This document shows, one piece after another, positions 1-5,090 of a DNA stretch of 5,282 bases. The translations under genes were made by a program, and so were the position numbers. Numbering within the stretch: the first letter of the stretch is position 1; each line of letters begins with the position of its first letter. Source of the stretch: Candidatus Bathyarchaeota archaeon (GTDB taxonomy: Archaea; Thermoproteota; Bathyarchaeia; RBG-16-48-13; GCA-020355125); the NCBI GenBank assembly GCA_026014905.1, contig JAOZHK010000234.1:1-5282 (forward strand), given 5' to 3'. Under the pieces are notes generated by a model. The model made no database searches, was not told the DNA's origin, and saw only the letters and a list, made by a program, of their open reading frames with translations.

Positions 1-687
1 TAACATCTTCCGATATTTTCGGGCTTTAATAATCGTATCATGGGTTCCCACAACAACTGAACCAACAGGGGCTGCTAATCCTTTCGAAAGACACAACTGT
101 ACGGTATCTGCGTATTGGCTCAAGTCTTTGACATCTACATTTAAGGCGACAGCTGCGTTAAAAATACGGGCGCCATCTAAGTGAACAGCTAAGCCAAGTT
201 CTTGAGCGACATCCCAATCGGCTTTAAGCTGTTCAACCGTAAGTGGAATGCCTCCAGAGGTATTATGAGTGTTTTCGATGCATAGCAAAGTCGATTCAGG
301 ATAATGGATATTTTTCGGTCGGAGTGCTCCTCGAATGTCTTCTGGTTTAATCCAACCTAAGTCTCCAGGGATGGGTTTAGGCATTAAGCTTCCAATAACG
401 GCGAGTCCACCCACCTCGTTCAGGTAGATGTGACTGTTCGCTTCTAAGAGGATTTCATCACCACGATTGGTCTGTGCGAGTACAGATACCGCGTTCCCCT
501 GAGTGCCGCTGGTGACAAAGAGTCCTGCTTCTTTTCCAAGCATATCCGCAGCAAGTCGCTCCAGTTCATTCACGGTGGGGTCTTCACCGTAAACATCATC
601 TCCCAGTTTTGCTTCTGCTATCGCTGTTCGCATTTCGGGGGTTGGGAATGTGACTGTGTCGCTGCGAAAATCTAAATTTTTTTCCAT
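1..687 (-). CDS. ltaE: Low-specificity L-threonine aldolase, partial (C-terminus beyond window edge)
   Basis: PLP-dependent fold-type I lyase expected to cleave L-threonine/L-allo-threonine to glycine and acetaldehyde in the cytoplasm. I translated the minus strand from the ATG at 687 and the frame stays open for 229 codons to base 1. Visible family motifs are RSDTVT (residues 8-13), [12 protein letters not shown] (29-40), SGTQGN (60-65), a PLP-stacking histidine in ANSHIYLNE (His86), CIENTHN (136-142), [11 protein letters not shown] (169-179, with Asp171 and Arg174) and [12 protein letters not shown] (199-210), where Lys202 is the expected Schiff-base lysine. The visible part ends at RKML, just before the usual glycine-rich segment. 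Family members are about 340 residues, so roughly a third is missing only because of the window edge. The start is supported by AGGAG 10 nt upstream. The gene lies downstream of the PAC2 pair on the same strand but after a 105 nt gap with its own promoter-like box, so it is probably transcribed separately, at least in part. Confidence 0.95.
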   Translation of the reverse strand, partial: MEKNLDFRSDTVTFPTPEMRTAIAEAKLGDDVYGEDPTVNELERLAADMLGKEAGLFVTSGTQGNAVSVLAQTNRGDEILLEANSHIYLNEVGGLAVIGSLMPKPIPGDLGWIKPEDIRGALRPKNIHYPESTLLCIENTHNTSGGIPLTVEQLKADWDVAQELGLAVHLDGARIFNAAVALNVDVKDLSQYADTVQLCLSKGLAAPVGSVVVGTHDTIIKARKYRKML

Positions 688-697
688 AAATATCCAT

Positions 698-702
698 CTC
701 CT
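698..702 (-). promoter_or_regulatory. Ribosome binding site of the threonine aldolase gene
   Basis: On the minus strand AGGAG lies 10 nt before the ATG at 687. It supports that start; no better upstream start is seen. Confidence 0.75.
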
Positions 703-720
703 GACTCCAGTTTACTAGTA

Positions 721-726
721 ATTATA
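721..726 (-). promoter_or_regulatory. Probable -10 box of the threonine aldolase promoter
   Basis: An exact TATAAT on the minus strand begins 39 nt before the ATG. Transcription would start near 714, giving a short leader that contains the AGGAG site. The -35 region is poor: TTATGT or TTTATG at 17-18 bp spacing match TTGACA at only two or three positions. The promoter is therefore weak, activator-dependent or coincidental. The gap 688-792 holds nothing else convincing. Confidence 0.5.
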
Positions 727-792
727 CCTTTGTTAAGGATCCGACATAAAAAATCTCTGATTATTTACAGCGTAATACAGTTCACATGCGTC

Positions 793-1482
793 TTAGTCAA
801 TGGACAGATTGCCAAGCATTGGGCGTAAAACTTTGAGAACCGATTGGGCTGCGGACTCATCGGGTTTTTCTGGGGCTTCCGAGTCTGGAGACGTTTGTCC
901 GAAAAGGGTTATCGCATCGAAGCCTCTGGTTTTTGCAAGACCAAAAATCATCCCAGAAAAGCCGTAAAATGGACCTTCATAACCAATATTAAGATCAAAG
1001 TGGTCCTGGAGTTCAGATAAAAGCGGTTGAGTTGTCGCTGCAATACATACAGTGTCACCTTTCAAACCATAACCGGCGACAACAATGATTCTCTTGACCG
1101 CAAGTTTCTGACATAACTCTAAGACTTTGTCACCCACTTCGTATTGACCATCAAAGTTTGGGTGATATCCATCAATTATAAGAAGGGGTGGTGACTTCGC
1201 GTAATAAAAATTGACACTGGGTAATACGGGACGTCCATCATCTATGTGAACGCCGCCTATACCCGGGAGATGGGGTTGCGAAGCGTAGGCTGGTTTTGTT
1301 TGATATTGAATCGGAAAATGGGTAGAGAATAGTTGACCGATGAGTTTAGCGTCATATTGTTGTATTAGTTTATCTGTGACTAGTTTTCCAATGGATCGAA
1401 GCCCAGGGGACCCAACGACTGCAATTGTGGGGAGGATATCGGGGTGTTCTTGCAGCTCAATCCATGTCTGCTCCAACGACAT
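793..1482 (-). CDS. PAC2-family protein (proteasome assembly chaperone-like), short member of tandem pair
   Basis: A 229-residue protein of the PAC2 superfamily (archaeal PbaA/PbaB and eukaryotic proteasome assembly chaperones; formerly annotated as an ATP-grasp relative). Visible hallmarks are the N-terminal strand and glycine turn VVGSPGLRSIGKL (22-34), the segment DAKLIGQLFSTHFP (44-57), a central strand RIIVVAGYGLKGD (131-143) and the C-terminal YGFSGMIFGLAKTRG (173-187) followed by ITLFGQTSPD (191-200). It aligns by eye along its length with the upstream neighbour (SPGLRSIGKL versus LPGIAYIGKL; FSGMIFGLA versus MNGLIYGLA), so the two are paralogs. It ends without the coiled-coil tail of that neighbour. 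The upstream PAC2 gene ends 6 nt before this ATG, so the two are co-transcribed and probably translationally coupled. The start is uncertain: GAGAGG sits only 2 nt from the ATG but 8 nt from a TTG at codon 3 (1476). Cellular role in this organism is unknown. Confidence 0.85.
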   Translation of the reverse strand: MSLEQTWIELQEHPDILPTIAVVGSPGLRSIGKLVTDKLIQQYDAKLIGQLFSTHFPIQYQTKPAYASQPHLPGIGGVHIDDGRPVLPSVNFYYAKSPPLLIIDGYHPNFDGQYEVGDKVLELCQKLAVKRIIVVAGYGLKGDTVCIAATTQPLLSELQDHFDLNIGYEGPFYGFSGMIFGLAKTRGFDAITLFGQTSPDSEAPEKPDESAAQSVLKVLRPMLGNLSID

Positions 1483-1488
1483 TGCCTC

Positions 1489-2274
1489 TCAAGTGATATA
1501 TCGTGAAGGGTCACGACCACTAACTCGACGCATTTCTTCCATGACTTGTCGCTCGATGGCTGTCATTCGCGAAATAAGTGCATCCATTTCTTTGATCTGT
1601 TCCTGTAATGGCGCCATATCAACACTGACGCCTAGAATGGTGGTTAGTACGTCTAGTACAGCTTGAACCGCTTTTGAATCAACGAGATATTGCCCGGTCG
1701 CTGTTTTATATCCGAGGGTTTCACCTAAGAGACACGCTCCTTCCATCTGATGTATTTGAGCCAGCCCATAGATTAAACCATTCATTCCACTAATGCTGCC
1801 ATTTTTCATTGGGAGTACGCCATGTTGTTCGAGTTCTTCAAGGAACGAGGCATGAGTTGTAGTGCCATAGACACGTGGCGTCTCAAAGGCCTTATCCGTA
1901 AGAAAAGCAGCAATAGCATAAATTCGCTGAACACCACATTGCTTGGCAAGATCAAGGATCTCATTTACTAAATAGTATTGGCCCTCCGGTGAGATCGCCT
2001 GCGCATTGCCAGTATAAAACAAGACAGAGTCTGCAGGTCCATCAGGCACTGAATACAATTCATTTTGAAGTAATTCTACTAGACCATCTTTATTGACGAG
2101 GACATAGGGGGCGAAGTATTGGGAATAGATCTCGCCCACAAGTTCAGCATGAAATTGCTGAATGAGGTAATCTATACTTAATTTACCAATGTAAGCGATT
2201 CCAGGGAGCCCACAGATCAACGTCTTTCCTTTAATATTTTTCAGGTCCTTTACCAGGTTCATCTTCAGCTTCAT
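1489..2274 (-). CDS. PAC2-family protein (proteasome assembly chaperone-like), long member with C-terminal coiled coil
   Basis: A 261-residue PAC2-superfamily protein. The core occupies about residues 15-218, with CGLPGIAYIGKLSIDYLIQQ (21-40), AELVGEIYSQYF (43-54), QRIYAIAAFLTDK (116-128) and SISGMNGLIYGLAQ (160-173) followed by GACLLGETLGY (179-189), the usual PAC2 pattern. Residues about 222-250 (LQEQIKEMDALISRMTAIER and on) are a charged amphipathic helix with heptad-like spacing, probably a coiled coil. The extreme C-terminus is SRYIT. Archaeal and eukaryotic PAC2 chaperones can act on 20S proteasome assembly through C-terminal HbYX tails; here the tyrosine is third from the end, so the canonical motif is not exactly met. 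The ATG at 2274 is favoured over the ATG at codon 5 because AAGGTGA lies 6 nt upstream of the first. It is the first gene of the PAC2 unit and is divergent from the flavin reductase. Function is inferred from family only. Confidence 0.87.
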   Translation of the reverse strand: MKLKMNLVKDLKNIKGKTLICGLPGIAYIGKLSIDYLIQQFHAELVGEIYSQYFAPYVLVNKDGLVELLQNELYSVPDGPADSVLFYTGNAQAISPEGQYYLVNEILDLAKQCGVQRIYAIAAFLTDKAFETPRVYGTTTHASFLEELEQHGVLPMKNGSISGMNGLIYGLAQIHQMEGACLLGETLGYKTATGQYLVDSKAVQAVLDVLTTILGVSVDMAPLQEQIKEMDALISRMTAIERQVMEEMRRVSGRDPSRYIT

Positions 2275-2280
2275 TCGAGG

Positions 2281-2287
2281 TCACCTT
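2281..2287 (-). promoter_or_regulatory. Strong ribosome binding site of the first PAC2 gene
   Basis: AAGGTGA on the minus strand, 6 nt before the ATG at 2274, matches seven bases of the anti-Shine-Dalgarno complement. It decides for this ATG over the one at codon 5 (2262), which would be 18 nt away. Confidence 0.8.
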
Positions 2288-2313
2288 GAATAATGTGTCA
2301 CTTTAGTTAAGAT

Positions 2314-2326
2314 TTGTGTTTCACAA
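2314..2326. promoter_or_regulatory. Perfect inverted repeat TTGTG-N3-CACAA, possible operator
   Basis: The plus strand reads TTGTGTTTCACAA, with 5-bp arms around a 3-bp centre. It lies in the 232 bp divergent region and overlaps the transcription start predicted from the candidate PAC2 promoter (about 2325). The half-site resembles those of Rex or CRP/FNR-type regulators, but the spacing fits neither consensus. Short arms make chance occurrence possible. Confidence 0.3.
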
Positions 2327-2331
2327 CGTGG

Positions 2332-2360
2332 AAGATAGAGAAATTAATTATTCCAGTAAA
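2332..2360 (-). promoter_or_regulatory. Candidate sigma70-type promoter for the PAC2 pair
   Basis: On the minus strand TTTACT (2360-2355) and TATCTT (2337-2332) are separated by exactly 17 bp, each matching the consensus hexamer at four of six positions. A start near 2325 would give a leader of about 50 nt ending in the strong AAGGTGA site. The A+T-rich spacer supports the call, but the hexamers are imperfect. Confidence 0.35.
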
Positions 2361-2410
2361 GAAATACACGCCCGCGCGCATAATTTCCCCTTTTCTTATT
2401 CTTTTTGTGG

Positions 2411-2423
2411 AAGTCTTCAGTCC
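2411..2423 (+). repeat. Upstream motif AAGTCTTCARTCC, copy 1
   Basis: AAGTCTTCAGTCC lies 83 nt before the flavin reductase GTG. A second copy with one mismatch occurs at 3112-3124, before the methyltransferase gene at a similar distance. Both follow a T-rich stretch beginning TATT. A shared regulator or promoter element is possible; the match is short enough to be chance. Confidence 0.3.
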
Positions 2424-2493
2424 TAACTATGGACACAAACACAACCTTCCATAAAGCTTCAATAACAGGCACATTCCTTTCTAGACATGTGAT

Positions 2494-2499
2494 AGGAGG
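2494..2499 (+). promoter_or_regulatory. Ribosome binding site that fixes the flavin reductase start
   Basis: AGGAGG lies 7 nt before the GTG at 2507. The reading frame is open further upstream (to a TTG at 2405), but this near-perfect site and the family's usual N-terminus place the start at the GTG. Confidence 0.85.
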
Positions 2500-2506
2500 A
2501 TTACGT

Positions 2507-3091
2507 GTGAAACAATCCATTGGATCACGAACTATTGCGTTCCCGACGCCCACCTGGGTTGTAGGAACCTATAATCGAGAAGGAACCCCCAATATCATGA
2601 CAGCAGCATGGGGAGGGATCTGCTGTTCCCGACCTCCCTGTATCTACGTCGCGCTTCGAAAAGCAACATATACTCACGGTAACATCATGAATCGACGAGC
2701 ATATACGGTGAACATTCCCTCGGAGAACTATGTCATGGAAGCTGACTACTGTGGCATCGCGTCTGGGAGGGATGTGGATAAGTTTGTTACGTGTGGGTTC
2801 ACGCCCGTGAAGAGCAGCATCGTTGATGCACCCTACATCGATGAAGTTCCATTAGTTTTAGAGTGTAACGTGCTGAAAATTGTTGAACTGGGATTGCATA
2901 CACAATTTGTCGGAGAAATCATGGATGTCAAATCGGACTTCTCGGTGCTTACTGAAGACGGGCTTCCGGACATTGCGAAAGTGAAGCCCATTATCTTCGA
3001 ACCAAGCAATCGTCGTTACTATGGACTAGGCTCTACAATAGGACAGGGGTTTTCGATAGGAAAAAGGCTAGCTAGCTCCAATAAAACGTAA
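2507..3091 (+). CDS. Flavin reductase family protein, flavoredoxin-like (FMN-binding split barrel)
   Basis: A 194-residue protein with a GTG start, resembling flavoredoxin/flavin reductase-like FMN-binding proteins of anaerobes. Such proteins bind FMN in a split beta-barrel and move electrons in the cytoplasm; the partner here is unknown. Characteristic segments are FPTPTWVVGTYNREGTPNIM (12-31), TAAWGGICCSRPPCIYVALR (32-51), KATYTHGNI (52-60), FTVNIPSE-type AYTVNIPSENYV (65-76), EADYCGIASGRDVDKF (78-93), PLVLEC (115-120), HTQFVGEIMDV (131-141) and EDGLPDIAKVKPI (150-162). Length is normal for the family. The ORF is open for 34 more codons upstream, but that stretch is not family-like and is probably untranslated leader. 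Cys39, Cys40 and Cys45 are clustered near the predicted flavin site. The gene is divergent from the PAC2 pair and 130 nt upstream of the methyl-transfer genes, so any functional link to those is only positional. Confidence 0.9.
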   Translation: MKQSIGSRTIAFPTPTWVVGTYNREGTPNIMTAAWGGICCSRPPCIYVALRKATYTHGNIMNRRAYTVNIPSENYVMEADYCGIASGRDVDKFVTCGFTPVKSSIVDAPYIDEVPLVLECNVLKIVELGLHTQFVGEIMDVKSDFSVLTEDGLPDIAKVKPIIFEPSNRRYYGLGSTIGQGFSIGKRLASSNKT

Positions 3092-3111
3092 CGTTCCTAT
3101 TTCTTTGTTAT

Positions 3112-3124
3112 AAGTCTTCAATCC
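3112..3124 (+). repeat. Upstream motif AAGTCTTCARTCC, copy 2
   Basis: AAGTCTTCAATCC matches 12 of 13 bases of the copy at 2411-2423 and lies 97 nt before the ATG of the UroD-family gene. Its intergenic position is the main reason to record it. Confidence 0.3.
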
Positions 3125-3156
3125 AAGACATCATTTTTTAATACGAAAGTAGGCTT

Positions 3157-3178
3157 TTGTATAAACCTTATATAAACC
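3157..3178 (+). repeat. Tandem 11-bp repeat in the UroD-family gene promoter region
   Basis: TTGTATAAACC is followed directly by TTATATAAACC, two 11-bp units differing at one base. Each contains TATAAACC. The unit length is close to one helical turn, so a bound protein would see both copies on the same DNA face. Alternatively each unit is a TATA-type promoter element: a bacterial -10 (TATAAA at 3160-3165 or 3171-3176, without a good -35), or an archaeal TATA box about 50 nt before the ATG. The rest of the 3092-3221 gap is A+T-rich with no gene or convincing terminator. Confidence 0.55.
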
Positions 3179-3221
3179 AAGAAAACGTATTTTTTATCAT
3201 ACAATTTTTGGGGAAACATCT

Positions 3222-4376
3222 ATGAACCAACTATTTGATAGGATGATGGCAGTATATGAAGGACGAGCAGAGCAACCTGTGGTCTTTCAACCCCGGATTA
3301 AACACTGGTATGATGTCAATTTAGTGACGGGGACGCTGCCCAAGAAGTATCAGGGACAATTTCTTGATGAAATCTATCAATCCTTGAATGTTGCACCTCG
3401 GGAAGTCTGGTGTCCGGGAGGCTCAGGCTCAGATTTAGGGGGATATCTTCCATTAACAGTGAAAGAAAGCGACGAAGTTGAGGTATGGATTCGTCAAGCG
3501 CAAGGACTGTATTATGAAGCGGATGAGAGCGACTATATTATTACGGAGTATCGAACCCCCAAGGGAGCCATTCGGCAAATTCAGCGTCGAACAGAACATG
3601 GAACATCATTGTACAACTCCGAATATTTTCTGAAAGATGTCAAAGATATCGAGGTCTTCAAATACGTCTTGCAAGATCGACAATATTTGTGGAATCAGCG
3701 ACGCTTCGAATGGGGGATGACTCGATACCAAGAAACCCTCCCTCTTCGATTACAGTTACAGCATTCACCCCTCATGTGGCTGATCGTGCGGCTAATGGGT
3801 TTCCAACGAACAGTTGTGATGTTATGGCGACATCCGAAAGAGATGGAGGAACTGTTACAACTCCTTGAGGAGGAATTCTTCAAGATGCTTAACGTGTGCC
3901 AAGGAAAGCCGATTGTTGAAATCAGTTTCGGAGACAACATGCATCATGACATGTGCACCCCGCCGCTATTCAAGAAATATGTCATTCCCTTTTATCAGCG
4001 AGCAATGGCTCAAGTACATAAAATGGGCATGTACGGTACATCCCATTGGGATGGATACATCAAACAACTATTACCCCTCGCTAAAGACACCCATTTAGAT
4101 GGCTTAGAATGCGTCACACCCCTCCCTCAAGGCGATGTAACCCTCGCAGAGATCAAAAAGGGACTAGGAGATATGTTTCTCCGCGATGGCATCCCAGCAG
4201 TCCTCATGTGTCCATGGTCTACCCTCACCAGCCTCGAGAAACATGTGCAACGGGTATTGAAACTATTCCATCCACGACTCATTCTAGGGATTTCGGATTT
4301 ACTCCCGGCCAATGGAGATATCCGACGAATCCGATTCATTGATCAAATTGTACAGGAGTTTAATGCCAAATTATAG
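3222..4376 (+). CDS. Uroporphyrinogen decarboxylase (UroD/MtaA)-family methyltransferase-like protein
   Basis: A 384-residue TIM-barrel protein of the UroD superfamily, which contains HemE and corrinoid-dependent methyltransferases such as MtaA/MtbA. Visible segments are the N-terminal LFDRMMAVYEGRAEQPVVFQ (4-23), VEISFGDNMHHDMCTPPLFK (232-251), the barrel strand GMYGTSHWDGYIKQLLPLA (269-287), LDGLECVTPLPQGDVTLAEI (292-311) and the C-terminal ILGISDLLPANGDIRRIRFI (354-373). It lacks the HemE N-terminal arginine/glycine-rich signature, so haem synthesis is unlikely. The HxC zinc motif of MtaA-type enzymes is replaced by His275-Trp-Asp277; Cys297 and Cys330 are other possible ligands. The corrinoid gene starts 14 nt downstream with its ribosome binding site overlapping this stop codon, strongly suggesting a methyl donor/acceptor pair. 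I infer methyl transfer between an unknown substrate and the corrinoid protein. The ATG is preceded by a weak GGGGA at 7 nt. Confidence 0.85.
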   Translation: MNQLFDRMMAVYEGRAEQPVVFQPRIKHWYDVNLVTGTLPKKYQGQFLDEIYQSLNVAPREVWCPGGSGSDLGGYLPLTVKESDEVEVWIRQAQGLYYEADESDYIITEYRTPKGAIRQIQRRTEHGTSLYNSEYFLKDVKDIEVFKYVLQDRQYLWNQRRFEWGMTRYQETLPLRLQLQHSPLMWLIVRLMGFQRTVVMLWRHPKEMEELLQLLEEEFFKMLNVCQGKPIVEISFGDNMHHDMCTPPLFKKYVIPFYQRAMAQVHKMGMYGTSHWDGYIKQLLPLAKDTHLDGLECVTPLPQGDVTLAEIKKGLGDMFLRDGIPAVLMCPWSTLTSLEKHVQRVLKLFHPRLILGISDLLPANGDIRRIRFIDQIVQEFNAKL

Positions 4377-4380
4377 GTGG
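4375..4380 (+). promoter_or_regulatory. Ribosome binding site of the corrinoid gene, overlapping the upstream stop codon
   Basis: AGGTGG begins inside the TAG stop (4374-4376) of the UroD-family gene and lies 10 nt before the TTG start at 4391. The overlap implies translational coupling of the two proteins. Confidence 0.75.
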
Positions 4381-4390
4381 TTGAATAAGA

Positions 4391-5041
4391 TTGAGTGAAC
4401 AAAAAAAATATTTTACCAAAATCCGTGAAGAAATCATCAGCTTTGACGTTGACGCAGTGAAAACAACTGTCCTTCAAGCTGTAGAAGCAGGGATTCCTGC
4501 GAATAAACTCGTCGACATCATGAGTGAAGCCATGGAAGTCATCGGAAAAAAATATGAAACGGGTGAATACTTTGTGACCGAACTCATCATTGGAGGGGAA
4601 ACGATGAAAGAAGCGATAGAAGTTCTCCAACCATACCTAACCGGAGAAAGCAGTTCAAAACTTGGAGATGTGGTTGTGGCCACCGTCGCAGGAGATATCC
4701 ATGATATCGGTAAAAACATCTTCGTCACCCTATTAGCTACAGCAGGTTTCAATGTCATCGATCTTGGCGTTGATATTTCTGCAGAAAAGATCGTCGATGC
4801 CGTACGAGAACATCGACCCATCATCCTAGGCCTTTCCGCGCTTCTGACCACCAATCTCGAGCAATTCCCGATCATCGTTGCACAACTCACATCAGCGTCG
4901 TTACGAGATAAAGTCAGAGTAATTGTTGGTGGCGCCACCGTTACTGAAGCCTTCGCCCAAGAATCAGGAGTGGATGGATACGCTAAAACCGCGTTAGCAG
5001 GTGTTGAAATCTGTAAAAATTGGGCTCAGCTAACGGATTAA
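4391..5041 (+). CDS. Corrinoid (methylcobamide-binding) protein, MtaC/MtbC/MttC-like
   Basis: A 216-residue two-domain methyl carrier. Residues about 1-88 form the helical cap (B12-binding-2) with GIPANKLVDIMSEAMEVIGK (34-53), YETGEYFVTELIIGGETMKE (55-74) and AIEVLQPYL. Residues about 91-213 form the Rossmann-like B12 domain: GDIHDIGKN (101-109) contains DxHxxG, in which His104 is the expected lower axial cobalt ligand; GLSALLTT (147-154) is the Ser-x-Leu loop; VIVGGATVTEAFAQ (177-190) and GVDGYAKTA (193-201) complete the site. Length is normal. The start is a TTG: an in-frame stop lies directly upstream at 4382, and the next in-frame ATG would remove about half of the cap domain. It carries methyl groups between a substrate methyltransferase and an acceptor, here most likely with the UroD-family protein encoded just upstream. 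No reductive activator (RACE) or MttB/MtaB-type protein is in the window. Confidence 0.95.
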   Translation: MSEQKKYFTKIREEIISFDVDAVKTTVLQAVEAGIPANKLVDIMSEAMEVIGKKYETGEYFVTELIIGGETMKEAIEVLQPYLTGESSSKLGDVVVATVAGDIHDIGKNIFVTLLATAGFNVIDLGVDISAEKIVDAVREHRPIILGLSALLTTNLEQFPIIVAQLTSASLRDKVRVIVGGATVTEAFAQESGVDGYAKTALAGVEICKNWAQLTD

Positions 5042-5075
5042 GCAATCGCAGGAACAGCCTGAACGCCCATGCGTC

Positions 5076-5080
5076 TGAGG
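5076..5080 (+). promoter_or_regulatory. Ribosome binding site of the GH4 gene
   Basis: TGAGG lies 10 nt before the ATG at 5091 in the 49 nt gap after the corrinoid gene. No terminator is seen in this gap, so read-through from the corrinoid gene is likely. Confidence 0.6.
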
Positions 5081-5090
5081 ACCCAGTGAA

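Noticed and set aside
734..785. Intrinsic terminator after the PAC2 pair (minus strand)
   Set aside because: A TTAC-GCT-GTAA hairpin is followed by a T6 run only about 10 nt later; the stem is short and A+T-rich, so it is not convincing.
1340..1666. Plus-strand open frame opposite the PAC2 junction
   Set aside because: Cysteine/serine-rich shadow spanning the ends of two clear minus-strand genes, with no initiation signal.
2355..2397. GC-rich patch with GAAAT...ATTTC arms in the divergent intergenic region
   Set aside because: Arms are only 5 bp with a 17 nt loop; no sign of an RNA gene or riboswitch fold could be supported.
2405..2506. In-frame 34-codon N-terminal extension of the flavin reductase
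   Set aside because: The GTG at 2507 has AGGAGG at 7 nt and gives the usual N-terminus; the extension has no family resemblance and would start with an unsupported TTG.
3068..3077. Perfect palindrome GCTAGCTAGC
   Set aside because: It lies inside the flavin reductase coding region (Arg-Leu-Ala-Ser codons) and is a short GCTA tandem; no regulatory context.
3085..3110. Terminator after the flavin reductase gene (AACG-TAA-CGTT then T-rich stretch)
   Set aside because: The stem has only four pairs with a three-base loop and the following tract is interrupted by C, A and G.
3222..4376. True uroporphyrinogen decarboxylase of haem synthesis (hemE)
   Set aside because: The N-terminal HemE signature is missing, the protein is longer than HemE, and the gene is coupled to a corrinoid protein rather than haem genes.
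4474..4938. Minus-strand open frame of 154 codons opposite the corrinoid gene
   Set aside because: Low-complexity composition rich in Ser/Thr/Met, no ribosome binding site, and fully opposite a strongly conserved gene: an antisense shadow.
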